DNA of 64,000 bases from Micromonospora pallida (GCF_900090325.1 NZ_FMHW01000002.1:5705001-5769000); one strand, 5' to 3'; positions 40,687-48,661 are shown, numbered from the stretch's first letter. A program made the numbers and translations. Notes: generated by a model not told the origin, from the sequence alone.

Positions 40687-41205
40687 ATGGGGCAGGAGAT
40701 CGCTGAGCCGGACGCCGTCCGTCAGGACGTCGACCGATTCTCCCTTCGCAGCACTCTTCTCGTCCCCGCCTCACCGGAGGAGGCGTTCACGGCCTTCACC
40801 GAGCTGGCCAACTGGTGGGTCGCCGAGTACACCTGGTCCGGGCCGGACTTCCTCACCGAGCTGGGCATCGAGCCCCGCGCCGGCGGCATGCTCTACGAGA
40901 TCGGCCCGCACGGATTCCGGGCCGACTGGGGGCGCGTCATCACCTGGGATCCGCCCCGCCGGTTGCTCTTCGTCTGGCAGATCGGACCGGACCGGGTCCC
41001 CGTACCCGACCCCTCCCGGGCCAGTGAGGTCGAGGTGGTGCTCGAGGTGGACGGTCCGGGCCGCACCCGGGTCACCGTCGAGCACCGGAAGTTCGACCGG
41101 CACGGCACCGCCGCCGAGGGCTACCGGCAGGCGATGACCGAGGGGTGGCAGGACATGCTCACCCGCTACCTGCACTCCGTCCGGCGCCGCCCGCACTTGG
41201 CCTGA
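40687..41205 (+). CDS. SRPBCC/AHSA1-like domain protein
   Basis: 172 residues from ATG at 40687. START-like fold of the Activator-of-Hsp90 type: RSTLLVPASPEEAFTAFTE, LANWWVAEYTWSG, GGMLYEIGPHGFRADWGRVITWDPPRRLLFVWQIG, then VEVVLEVDGPGRTRVTVEHR and a final helix. These proteins bind hydrophobic ligands; specific roles are usually unknown. It stands alone. Confidence 0.88.
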   Translation: MGQEIAEPDAVRQDVDRFSLRSTLLVPASPEEAFTAFTELANWWVAEYTWSGPDFLTELGIEPRAGGMLYEIGPHGFRADWGRVITWDPPRRLLFVWQIGPDRVPVPDPSRASEVEVVLEVDGPGRTRVTVEHRKFDRHGTAAEGYRQAMTEGWQDMLTRYLHSVRRRPHLA

Positions 41206-41274
41206 CCGCCTGCACCTGGTCTGACCGGCCACGCCGGCCCACGCCGCACCGCGGACGGCCTGGCGTGAACGAAC

Positions 41275-41379
41275 CGGTCAGCGCTGTCCGAGCGTGCGGC
41301 GGACCGACCCGGTCAACGCCGTCCGAGCGCGCGGCGGGCCGACCCGGTCAGCGTCATCCGAGTGCGCGGTGGGCCGGCC
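41275..41379. repeat. Three tandem 35-bp repeats
   Basis: Units at 41275-41309, 41310-41344 and 41345-41379 start CGGTCA and read CGGTCAgCGctGTCCGAGCGtG..GGaCCGACC with a few changes per unit. The third unit overlaps the last codons of the DUF2786 gene on the other strand, so the repeat probably grew from that gene's 3' end. Confidence 0.85.
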
Positions 41380-42058
41380 GGCCGACCGTCGGTGTGCCCA
41401 GATCGGCCCGGCGGCCGGCGTCCACCCCAGCGGAGTAACCGGTGCCGGCCAACCGCCGGGGCCCGGCGGTACGCAGCCGGGGGTACACCTCGGCGAGTCG
41501 CCGCTGCACCCGGTCCGACCGGTCGACGAGCACCAGGGCCACCGAGGGGCCGTCCGCCGCCGCGACCTCGACCGCCGCCGCCTCGGCCGCCCGCAGCCGC
41601 TCCCCGACCGACTGCGCGAACCCGGCCAGCCAGGACCGGCGGAAGGCGGCGGGGTGCGCGCCGGCCGGCACCGCCGTACCGGCCAGGCCGTGCGCGGCCT
41701 GCACCAGCAACGACGTGAAGAGCAGGTCGACCCGCTCCAGGTCACTGGCGAACCCGAAAAGGTGCATGGTGAAGCCGTTGCCCTCGCGCCGCCGTACGCA
41801 GCGGCACCGCAGCGGGTCCGCGACCGCCGCGAGCAACCCGGCCTTGTCCCGGGCGTACGGGGCGACGACGTCCACCACCCGGTCACCCACCGGGTCGGTG
41901 GCCGGATCGCGGGCGGCAAGCAATGCCCGGTCCACGCCGTAGCGGGCGATCAACTCGGTCGCCTTGGCGGTCAGGGCGGCCGACTCGGCGGGGGTGCAGG
42001 CCGGGTCCTCCGCCTTGGCGAGCAGTTTGCGCACCTTGCTGAGCATGGCGTCGGACAT
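41354..42058 (-). CDS. DUF2786-domain protein
   Basis: 234 residues from ATG at 42058. The N-terminal DUF2786 motif is SKVRKLLAKAEDPACTPAESAALTAKATELIARYGVD (read here in two halves, residues 7-45). The middle part carries RCRCVRRREGNGFTMHLFGFASDLERVDLLF, as in other family members, and then a less conserved helical region. Function is unknown in the family. The last residues (LGTPTVGRPAHRALG) are encoded in a 35-bp tandem repeat and may be a recent extension. Confidence 0.85.
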   Translation of the reverse strand: MSDAMLSKVRKLLAKAEDPACTPAESAALTAKATELIARYGVDRALLAARDPATDPVGDRVVDVVAPYARDKAGLLAAVADPLRCRCVRRREGNGFTMHLFGFASDLERVDLLFTSLLVQAAHGLAGTAVPAGAHPAAFRRSWLAGFAQSVGERLRAAEAAAVEVAAADGPSVALVLVDRSDRVQRRLAEVYPRLRTAGPRRLAGTGYSAGVDAGRRADLGTPTVGRPAHRALG

Positions 42059-42237
42059 GTCACCACAGCTATCACACCGGCCGGCGGCGACCCGCCTCCC
42101 ACCAGCCACCACACCGAACGGTGGCGGACCCACTTCCTGGCGGCCGGCGGGGCAGCGGTCCAGCACATTGATCAGTAGCATCGTCACGGTTCGCGCAGGA
42201 TCGACCGCCCCCGGTCAGTCCATGGTTGGAGAAGCCC

Positions 42238-42648
42238 ATGTCATCCCCGGTCGCTCCCCTACTGGCCGCCGCGACGACGGTCGCGCTGCTGGCCGTCGCC
42301 GCACCCGCCCAGGCCGCCCCCGCCGCCAACCTCGGCAGCCAGGCAACTTGCTACGGCACCACGAGCCGGTCCTACTTCCAGACCGGCGGCTGGGGCGGTC
42401 AGGCCGGCCCCTACCGGACCAGCACCCGCTGCGTCGACATCAACGTCCGGAACGCCAGCGCCTTCGGCACCCAGGCCTGCGTGATCTTCATCGACCGGAC
42501 CAGCAACTGCAACTACTGGACGTACCTACCGGCCAACTCCGGTTGGACGACGGTCGCGACCAACGTCAAGGACGGGGTCAACTTCAAGGTCCGCTTCTCG
42601 AACAGCAAGTATGAGTACGAACCGCTGATCGCGTACCACGCCTACTGA
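42238..42648 (+). CDS. Small secreted protein, unknown function
   Basis: 136 residues from ATG at 42238, which sits after GGAGAAG; the upstream in-frame TTG (42226) lies inside that ribosome site. Signal peptide APLLAAATTVALLAVAAPAQA with an AQA cleavage. The mature ~105 residues are beta-rich with four Cys (TCYGTTS, RCVDINV, ACVIFID, NCNYWTYL), likely two disulfides. It resembles small secreted actinomycete proteins of undefined role. It overlaps the convergent gene by 7 bases. Confidence 0.78.
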   Translation: MSSPVAPLLAAATTVALLAVAAPAQAAPAANLGSQATCYGTTSRSYFQTGGWGGQAGPYRTSTRCVDINVRNASAFGTQACVIFIDRTSNCNYWTYLPANSGWTTVATNVKDGVNFKVRFSNSKYEYEPLIAYHAY

Positions 42649-43046
42649 CCGGCGGGCGGGTGCTTCGGGCCGTAGAGGGTGGCCACCGCCGAACCGGCCA
42701 GGGTGAGCAGGCAGTCGGGGAGCAGCCCGTCGGCGATCGCGGCGCCGAAGAGCGCCTCGCCGGTCTCCGGGTCGCGGTTGGCGTACGCGCTGAGGAAACG
42801 GGCCACCCAGCGGGTGTCGTAGTTGGCCTGGTCGATGCCGGGAAAGTCGAGGGCGGCCATACCGGCGGGCACGTCGTCCCCGACCATCGTGGCGGCGAGG
42901 CACCAGGCCACCCCGTACACCCCGGCCACACCGGACCGGTCGACCACGGCATCGAAGGTTCCCACCACGGCGTCACCGTCTCCGGCAAGGGCGGAGCGCA
43001 GGACGGCTGCCGCGTCGTCATGCGTCTGCTGGGGCAAGTCGGTCAC
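42642..43046 (-). CDS. Conserved-looking hypothetical protein
   Basis: 134 residues from GTG at 43046. Helical throughout (DDAAAVLRSALAGDGDAVVGTFDAVV, VYGVAWCLAATMVGD, ARFLSAYANRDPETGEALFGAAIADG), ending in LAGSAVATLYG. No motif or family recognised; probably a soluble cytoplasmic helical protein. It is divergent from the binding-protein gene and convergent with the small secreted protein. Confidence 0.7.
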   Translation of the reverse strand: MTDLPQQTHDDAAAVLRSALAGDGDAVVGTFDAVVDRSGVAGVYGVAWCLAATMVGDDVPAGMAALDFPGIDQANYDTRWVARFLSAYANRDPETGEALFGAAIADGLLPDCLLTLAGSAVATLYGPKHPPAGQ

Positions 43047-43228
43047 GCGGCGAACAGTACGGGACTGCGTCAAGTGATCACCACGCAGTGCCGACGGGTC
43101 GACCACCCTCCGTGTCGTACCTGACAGAGCAGTACAACGGTCCGGCCTCAACGGTCCGGCCTGACAGTCCCGCCGATCGGGAACGCACGCTAATGTGCGC
43201 AGCGGACCTTCGCCTGAGGGGAACGACG

Positions 43229-44572
43229 ATGATGCGCGTATCACGCGGCTCGCGAGTCGCCACGCTGGCGGCCTGCGTGACGCTCCTGCTCTCCGCCGCC
43301 GCGTGTGGCACGGAGCAGCCCGAGGAGGCCGGCGACGAGAGCCAGCAGGTACGGCTCTACGGCAACGACGGCAACATGCTCAACACGTTCCCGAACGAGT
43401 TGAAGGACCGTGCCGACCTCGTCAACGGGATGAAGGGCACCACCCCGATGACCCCGCTGCCGGAGGACTTCAAGACACGGCTCCGCGCGGTCAACCCGGA
43501 CCTGCGGGACTTCCTCTACGCCGCCGAGGCGTACGACGCGGTGATGATCAGCGCGCTCGCCACCCAGCTCGCCGGCACCACCGACCCCGCTGCCATCGCC
43601 AAGCAGGTCATCGGCGTGACCAACGAGGGCCAGCGCTGCGACGACGCGGTCAACTGCCTGAAGCTCGCCCGGGCCGGGCAGGACATCGAGTACCGCGGTG
43701 TCTCGTTGACCCGGGCCGGCTTCACCGACGCCGGTGAGCCGGCCACCGCCAGCTACGCCACCGTGCACTTCGACGACGAGAAGCTCAACGACGCCAAGAC
43801 CGAGTTCGTCGGTGCGGGTGACGACTCCCAGGCGAGCACCACGGCCCCACCGAAGGGACGCAAGCCGCGCGGCGACACCGGCGCGCCGCTGACCCTGGGT
43901 GGCCTGCTGCCGCGGACCGGGCCGGCCTCCGGGGCCTACCCGCCGCAGGCCACCGGGGCCGCCCTGGCGGTACGGGAGATCAACGCCGCCGGCGGCGTGC
44001 TCGACGAGCCGGTGGTTTGGATCGACGGGGACGACGGCACCAACCCCGACGTCGCCCGGGCCACCCTGGCCGCCCACGTCAAGAAGAACGTGCAGGTCAT
44101 CATCGGCGCGGGTACCTCCGGCGTCTCCAAGGCGATCCTGCCGGACGTGGTGGCCGCCGGGCTGGTGATGTTCTCCCCGGCGAACACCGACGCCAGCCTG
44201 ACCACGATCGAGGACAAGGGCCTCTACTTCCGCACCGCCCCGCCGGACAGCCTCCAGGGCCAGGCGCTCGCCGACGTGATCATGCGTGACGGGCCGCGTA
44301 AGGTCGCCCTGATCGCCCGAAAGGACTCCTACGGCGAGGGCCTCCAGGGCTACGTCCGCACCGAGCTGGAGCGGGCCGGTCTCGGGGGCGACAAGGTCAA
44401 GCTCCTCACCTACGACCCGCCGGCGGACTCCGACGCCCCGCCGGTCGACTTCACCGCCGGTGCCCGGGAGATCAAGGAGTTCGGCGCGGACGCCGTGCTG
44501 CTCATCGGCTACGCCGAGTCGGCCGCGGTGATCCTCGCGCTGCACGAGGCGGGCGTACGGATCCAGCAGTGA
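43229..44572 (+). CDS. Circularly permuted type-1 solute-binding lipoprotein (LivJ/LivK-like)
   Basis: 447 residues from ATG at 43229. Signal peptide with lipobox LLLSAAAC. The first half (about 35-205) corresponds to the C-terminal half of branched-chain amino acid binding proteins: VRLYGNDGNML, FLYAAEAYDAVMISALA, then IEYRGVSLTRAGFTDAGE. A linker of about 25 residues (STTAPPKGRKPRGDTG) follows. The second half is the usual N-terminal half: LTLGGLLPRTGPASG, VREINAAGGVLDEPV, VIIGAGTSGVSKAIL, MFSPANTDASLT, ALIARKDSYGEGLQG, and it ends LLIGYAESAAVILALHEAGVRIQQ (stated in parts). The order is thus inverted relative to LivK. No permease or ATPase genes are adjacent, so it may be a ligand sensor. 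Confidence 0.85.
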   Translation: MMRVSRGSRVATLAACVTLLLSAAACGTEQPEEAGDESQQVRLYGNDGNMLNTFPNELKDRADLVNGMKGTTPMTPLPEDFKTRLRAVNPDLRDFLYAAEAYDAVMISALATQLAGTTDPAAIAKQVIGVTNEGQRCDDAVNCLKLARAGQDIEYRGVSLTRAGFTDAGEPATASYATVHFDDEKLNDAKTEFVGAGDDSQASTTAPPKGRKPRGDTGAPLTLGGLLPRTGPASGAYPPQATGAALAVREINAAGGVLDEPVVWIDGDDGTNPDVARATLAAHVKKNVQVIIGAGTSGVSKAILPDVVAAGLVMFSPANTDASLTTIEDKGLYFRTAPPDSLQGQALADVIMRDGPRKVALIARKDSYGEGLQGYVRTELERAGLGGDKVKLLTYDPPADSDAPPVDFTAGAREIKEFGADAVLLIGYAESAAVILALHEAGVRIQQ

Positions 44573-44574
44573 CG

Positions 44575-44598
44575 CTGGGGGCGGGTGTCCGCCCCCAG
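44575..44598. terminator. Bidirectional terminator
   Basis: CTGGGGGCGG (44575-44584), loop GTGT, CCGCCCCCAG (44589-44598). It lies two bases after the stop of the binding-protein gene and seven bases before the stop of the convergent crotonase. Confidence 0.75.
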
Positions 44599-44605
44599 CC
44601 CACGG

Positions 44606-45382
44606 CTACCGGGATCGTCGTCGCTCCAGGAAGTCGGTCATCCGCCGGTACTTCTCGTCGTCCTCGAAGAGCACCGCCTGGCTGACCAGGTCCAGGTGCG
44701 GGTGGGCCGCCGCCGGCGCGTCGACCGCCAGCTTGGTCAGCCGCAGCGCCAACGCCGAGCCCTTCGCCATCTCGTCGAGCAGTTCGTGCGCACTGGCCAG
44801 CAGCGCTTCCGGCTCCGGCACCACCCGGTTGACGAGTCCGATCCGCAGTGCCTCCTCGGCGTCCACCCGCCGGCCGGTGAAGAGCAGTTCCTTCGCCCGC
44901 GCCTCGCCGACCAGCGCCGGCAACCGGTGGGTCGCGCCCGCGCCGGCCAGGATGCCCAGCCGCACCTCCGGCTGGCCGAAGACCGCACGCGCCGTGCACA
45001 CCCGCAGATCGCAGGCGTACGCCAGCTCCGCGCCGCCGCCGAGCGCGGGCCCGTCCACAGCCGCCACGGTCGGCATCGGCAGCGCCCGGATCCGGGCGAA
45101 GGCCGCCGAGTTGATCGCGGCGAGCGCGTCCAGCCGACCCCGCTCACGGAGCTGACCGATGTCCGCGCCACCGGCGAAGATCCCGTCGGTGCCGCCGGTG
45201 AGCAGCAGCAGCCGGGGACGAGCCTCCAGTTCGGCGCACACCTCGTGCAGTTGCCGGATCAGGTCCACGTCGATGGCGTTGCGCTTCTCCGGCCGGTCCA
45301 GCGTCACCACCATCCGGTCCGACCGTTCCTCGATCCGCAGACTCGCTCGCCCTGCGTCTGCGGCCCCGGTCCCGTCGCTCAC
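44606..45382 (-). CDS. Enoyl-CoA hydratase
   Basis: 258 residues from GTG at 45382. Crotonase fold with VVTLDRPEKRNAIDVDLI, CoA loop GIFAGGADIGQL, oxyanion region VAAVDGPALGGGAELAYACDLRV (stated in parts), GQPEVRLGILAGAGATHRLPALVG with the first catalytic Glu, and VNRVVPEPE. It hydrates 2-enoyl-CoA in beta-oxidation or a related pathway. It lies downstream of a 3-hydroxyacyl-CoA dehydrogenase gene on the same strand, the next enzyme of the cycle, so the two probably act together. Confidence 0.88.
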   Translation of the reverse strand: MSDGTGAADAGRASLRIEERSDRMVVTLDRPEKRNAIDVDLIRQLHEVCAELEARPRLLLLTGGTDGIFAGGADIGQLRERGRLDALAAINSAAFARIRALPMPTVAAVDGPALGGGAELAYACDLRVCTARAVFGQPEVRLGILAGAGATHRLPALVGEARAKELLFTGRRVDAEEALRIGLVNRVVPEPEALLASAHELLDEMAKGSALALRLTKLAVDAPAAAHPHLDLVSQAVLFEDDEKYRRMTDFLERRRSR

Positions 45383-45437
45383 TGCTGTGCCCGCCTTCCG
45401 TTCGCGACCGCGGGGCTCGCAAGCTCACTCCTCGCGC

Positions 45438-46295
45438 TCACTGCTTCACCCCGTCCACCCAGCGGTAGAAGCCCTGGCCGGACTTCTTGCCGAGCCGGCC
45501 CTCGGCGACCATCTCCACGAGCAACGGCGGCGGCGCGAAGCGGTCCCCGTACGCGGTCTGGAGGGTGCGGGCGATGTCCAGCCGCACGTCCAGGCCGACC
45601 ATGTCGGTCAGCTCCAGCGGCCCGACCGGGTGCCGGTAGCCGAGCACCATCGCCTTGTCGATGTCGGCGGGGCTGGCCACCCCGTCGGCGACCATCCGGA
45701 TCGCCTCCAGCCCGAGGGCGACCCCGAGCCGGGAGGTGGCGAAGCCGGGCAGGTCGCGTACCACGACGGGGTCCTTGCCCAGCCGACGGGCGAGCGTGAC
45801 GGCCGTGTCGGTGGTCTCCGGCGCGGTGGCCGGGCCGACCACGACCTCCAGCAGCGCCATCGCCCAGACCGGGTTGAAGAAGTGCAGCCCCAGGAAGCGC
45901 TCCGGCTGCGGCAGGCCGACCGCCAGCTCACCGATCGAGATGCTGGAGGTGTTGCTGCCCAGCAGCGCCGGCCGCAGCGTCGCCGCCACGGCGAGCACCG
46001 CCCGCTTCAGCTCCAACCGCTCCGGTACGGCCTCGACGAGCACTCCGGGCTCGGCCGCCACCTCGGCGAGCGAGGTGCGTACCACCAGCCGCTCCCGGTT
46101 CGCCGCCGCCTCGTCGGCGTCGAGTTTCCCGCGCTGGACCGCCCGGTCCCAGAGCGACGCCAGCCGCACCGGGGCCTCGGCGGCCCGGCCCGGGTCGACC
46201 TCCACCAGTTCCACGGCGTGGCCCGCCCCGGCCGCCACGTACGCGATACCGAGCCCCATGGTGCCGGCTCCGACGACGACGAAACGATCGTTCAT
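45438..46295 (-). CDS. 3-hydroxyacyl-CoA (3-hydroxybutyryl-CoA) dehydrogenase
   Basis: 285 residues from ATG at 46295. Rossmann NAD loop VVVGAGTMGLGIAYVAAGAG at the N-terminus, LVEAVPERLELKRAV, SNTSSISIGELA, catalytic His in FLGLHFFNPVWAMALLEVV, and the C-terminal dimerisation domain with GPLELTDMVGLD and KKSGQGFYRW. It oxidises 3-hydroxyacyl-CoA. The enoyl-CoA hydratase follows on the same strand after 55 bases, suggesting a short operon. Confidence 0.92.
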   Translation of the reverse strand: MNDRFVVVGAGTMGLGIAYVAAGAGHAVELVEVDPGRAAEAPVRLASLWDRAVQRGKLDADEAAANRERLVVRTSLAEVAAEPGVLVEAVPERLELKRAVLAVAATLRPALLGSNTSSISIGELAVGLPQPERFLGLHFFNPVWAMALLEVVVGPATAPETTDTAVTLARRLGKDPVVVRDLPGFATSRLGVALGLEAIRMVADGVASPADIDKAMVLGYRHPVGPLELTDMVGLDVRLDIARTLQTAYGDRFAPPPLLVEMVAEGRLGKKSGQGFYRWVDGVKQ

Positions 46296-46386
46296 GCCGC
46301 GACCCTATGCAGTTTCGTAGCATCCGTCATGCGTGGGGGCAATCGAAACCGGGTACTGCGCCCGCAGCCGAAGAAAGGGACGATCG

Positions 46387-46668
46387 ATGAACGAGGCGAC
46401 CGAAGCCACGCCGGAGACCGTCGAGACCCGAGGTGACCAGCGGGTGGAACTGCTCCGCGCGGACACCAACAACGACGGGCAGACCGACGTCTGGGTGATC
46501 GACACGGACGGTGACGGCCGGGCCGACCTGTTCCAGTTCGACACCGACCACGACGGCAAGGTGGACATCACCATGGTCGACATCGACGAGGACGGCACCC
46601 CGGACGAGGTGGTCGACGGCGACGGCGGCCTGCCGCCCCGACAGCTCCCCCCGACCGTCCAGGTCTGA
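46387..46668 (+). CDS. Small acidic protein with tandem Ca-binding-like repeats
   Basis: 93 residues from ATG at 46387. After a Glu/Thr-rich start it contains four short repeats of the DxDxDG type: RADTNNDGQTDVWVI, DTDGDGRADLFQF, DTDHDGKVDITMV, DIDEDGTPDEVVD (period about 13). These resemble the loops of calcium-binding EF-hand/thrombospondin type 3 or dockerin repeats. There is no signal peptide, so it would act inside the cell unless exported otherwise. The C-terminus is Pro-rich. Function unknown. Confidence 0.75.
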   Translation: MNEATEATPETVETRGDQRVELLRADTNNDGQTDVWVIDTDGDGRADLFQFDTDHDGKVDITMVDIDEDGTPDEVVDGDGGLPPRQLPPTVQV

Positions 46669-46671
46669 CAT

Positions 46672-46731
46672 ACGAGCAGGGGTCCCCTGTTACCTCTTTT
46701 TGAGTAACAGGGGACCCCTGCTACCACCTCA
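46672..46731. repeat. Interspersed hairpin repeat, copy C (terminator-like)
   Basis: A perfect 19-bp stem: AGCAGGGGTCCCCTGTTAC (46675-46693) with its complement (46704-46722), loop CTCTTTTTGA. It is the reverse-orientation copy of the repeats at 7016 and 28373 and lies between convergent genes. The T5/A5 loop occurs in all three copies. Confidence 0.8.
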
Positions 46732-47508
46732 GGCGGCGAGGCGCAGGGTGGCGAGGTAGTACGGGGCGTCGCGGTCGTCGACGTCGACCAGCTGCCAGGG
46801 CGTGCCGTCGACCATCGCGGCCAGTTCCTCGGCCGAGCAGACCAGGTAGTCGAACCAGTCGGTGCCGAGTTGCCGGTACCGCAGCCGCAGCCGCAGCTGG
46901 CCGCCGAGCCGGCCCTGCCGTCGGTTCTCCTCGTGGTAGCCGGTCTGCACCGGATCCCGGGTGCCGTACGGGTTGGTGCCCTGGGCGATGACCTGGGCTC
47001 CCGGCCGGGCCATCGCCGCCAGCGCGGCCAGGAAGGCGGGCGCCCGCTCCGGGCCCTCCAGCAGCCCGACGTTGTTGCCGAGCAGCAGGAACGTGTCGTA
47101 CCGCCGCCCGTCGGCGACGTGCGCGTCCACCGTGGCGTGCACCAGGTTCCGTACGCCACGTCGGCGACACACCGCCAACGCCCCGGCTGAGGTGTCCAGG
47201 CCGGTGACCGGGATCCCCTGCTTCTGGAGGAACAGCGCGACCCGGCCCGCGCCGACTCCGACGTCCAGCGTGGCCCCCTGGACCCGGGCCACCGCCCGCT
47301 GGTCGTACGGTTCCCAGTCCGGTGGGCCGGCGAAGTAGTGCGCGGTCGGGGCGCCGTTGATCAGCCCGTCGTCCCGCTCGATGATCTCGATGACCGGACG
47401 CGGCAGCCGCCCGCCCGCCAGCGGCCGGGTCCCGGTCCCTGTCTGGACCGCGTACGCGTCGGTGAGCATCTCGCCGAAGACGTCACCGATCCGGGGTTCG
47501 CCACGCAT
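46729..47508 (-). CDS. Class I SAM-dependent methyltransferase
   Basis: 259 residues from ATG at 47508. The SAM-binding motif I is ATLDVGVGAGRVALFLQKQG (about 89-108), followed by VTGLDTSAGALAVCRRRGV (motif post I, acidic residue) and FLLLGNNVGLLEG (motif II region). The N-terminal segment LPRPVIEIIERDDGLING and the C-terminal WFDYLVCSAEELAAMV are typical of stand-alone small-molecule methyltransferases. Substrate unknown. It is divergent from the F420-type oxidoreductase gene. Confidence 0.87.
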   Translation of the reverse strand: MRGEPRIGDVFGEMLTDAYAVQTGTGTRPLAGGRLPRPVIEIIERDDGLINGAPTAHYFAGPPDWEPYDQRAVARVQGATLDVGVGAGRVALFLQKQGIPVTGLDTSAGALAVCRRRGVRNLVHATVDAHVADGRRYDTFLLLGNNVGLLEGPERAPAFLAALAAMARPGAQVIAQGTNPYGTRDPVQTGYHEENRRQGRLGGQLRLRLRYRQLGTDWFDYLVCSAEELAAMVDGTPWQLVDVDDRDAPYYLATLRLAA

Positions 47509-47562
47509 AGGCAACACGCTATCCGGCGTACCAGAGGGCCTGACCAGCCGTATCGTGGCGGC

Positions 47563-47940
47563 GTGACTGATCTCGAAGACCTGGCGGCGGAGAAGTACGT
47601 CCTGCTCACCACGTACCGGCGGGACGGTCGCGCGGTGCCGACCCCGGTCTGGGCGGTCCGCGACGGCGACGCCTTGGCCCTGTGGACGGTCGCCGACTCC
47701 GGCAAGGTCAAGCGGATCCGACGGAACCCGATGGTGACCGTGGCACCCTGCGACGTCCGGGGACATCCGCACGGTCCGGCGGTCAAGGGTTCCGCGACCC
47801 TCTGCGGCCCGCTTGAGACCCGGCGCATCCGGAGCCTACTCAAGCAGAAGTACCGGCTGCTCGGTCGGCTGACCCTGCTCGGCAGCCGGCTGCGCCGGGG
47901 CGAGCAGGGCACGGTGGGCGTACGGGTGACCCTGGGCTGA
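47563..47940 (+). CDS. PPOX-class F420-dependent oxidoreductase-like protein
   Basis: 125 residues from GTG at 47563. Split-barrel flavin/F420-binding fold: EKYVLLTTYRRDGRAVPTPVWAV, LALWTVADSGKVKRIRRNPMVTVAPC, then GSATLCGP and a basic C-terminal helix. These short actinobacterial PPOX proteins use F420 (sometimes FMN or haem) to reduce diverse substrates. F420 preference is a family-level inference. Confidence 0.87.
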   Translation: MTDLEDLAAEKYVLLTTYRRDGRAVPTPVWAVRDGDALALWTVADSGKVKRIRRNPMVTVAPCDVRGHPHGPAVKGSATLCGPLETRRIRSLLKQKYRLLGRLTLLGSRLRRGEQGTVGVRVTLG

Positions 47941-47969
47941 CCGCACGCCGCCCGCGTCCACCATCGGCC

Positions 47970-48085
47970 CGGAGCCACGTCCACCGCCAGCCCGAAGCCG
48001 GGCCCAGCGCGCCAGCCCGGAGCCACGTCCACCGCCGGCCCGGAGCCGGGCCCAGCGCGCCGGCCCGGAGCCACGTCCACCGACG
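47970..48085. repeat. Tandem 48-bp repeats
   Basis: CGGAGCCACGTCCACCG recurs at 47970, 48018 and 48066, exactly 48 bases apart. The full unit continues CCrGCCCGrAGCCGGGCCCAGCGCGCCrGCC. About two and a half copies fill the gap between the PPOX gene and bldC. Non-coding by appearance. Confidence 0.85.
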
Positions 48086-48124
48086 AGTCGGCCCGGCCGG
48101 GGGCGGGGAAGGGGCCCGGACACG

Positions 48125-48160
48125 ATAAGGGGCGGCGGACCCTCGTCCGCCGCCCCTTAT
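48125..48160. terminator. Terminator of bldC
   Basis: A perfect 16-bp stem ATAAGGGGCGGCGGAC (48125-48140), loop CCTC, and complement (48145-48160), beginning 27 bases beyond the bldC stop. The arms end in AT-rich bases, giving a short U-tract on the minus strand. Confidence 0.8.
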
Positions 48161-48186
48161 CTGAAACGTCTCTGTCGCCGTCCGGG

Positions 48187-48396
48187 TCAGTCTCCCTGGC
48201 GTTGCTGGGGAATCTGCCCCTGGAGCAGGGCGCGTACCTCCGACTCGCGGTAACGACGGTGCCCGCCCAAGGTGCGGATCGCACTGAGCTTGCCCGCCTT
48301 CGCCCACCGGGTCACGGTCTTCGGGTCGACACGGAACATCGACGCCACCTCGGCCGGTGTAAGCAGCGGCTCTGGTTCGTGCGTTCGCGATGCCAT
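48187..48396 (-). CDS. bldC: BldC, MerR-like developmental regulator
   Basis: 69 residues, the exact BldC layout: EPLLTPAEVASMFRVDPKTV (helix-turn-helix), TRWAKAGKLSAIRTLGGHRRY (wing) and a short tail. BldC binds DNA as cooperative head-to-tail oligomers and delays sporulation-type development in Streptomyces. It is conserved across actinobacteria. Start ATG at 48396. It has its own terminator and is monocistronic. Confidence 0.95.
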   Translation of the reverse strand: MASRTHEPEPLLTPAEVASMFRVDPKTVTRWAKAGKLSAIRTLGGHRRYRESEVRALLQGQIPQQRQGD

Positions 48397-48642
48397 CGGT
48401 CACTCCTCCACATGTATAGACATCGGCCGGGGTCCCGCCGGCCGACGCGTCTCCCATGGTCCGGCTAGTCCCCGATGTCCGACATGGGCCGAACGGCCGA
48501 AGGTCCCTAGACGGACGGATGAACCATGCCCGATTTATACGACCTTTACGCCCCAGAACCCACCTTATTCGGACTCATGATCACGGTTCGTGATGCGCCA
48601 ACTACGAAGGTAGCTCCGATTTGTGGCCCTTGCTGGGGGACT

Positions 48643-48661
48643 TTGGTGCTAATTGCACCTT
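48643..48661. terminator. Small hairpin over a stop codon
   Basis: GGTGC-TAATT-GCACC (48645-48659) is a perfect short palindrome containing the TAG stop of the minus-strand gene. It lies at the edge of an unusually AT-rich 130-base patch (48520-48650). Stem of five only, so weak. Confidence 0.3.
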
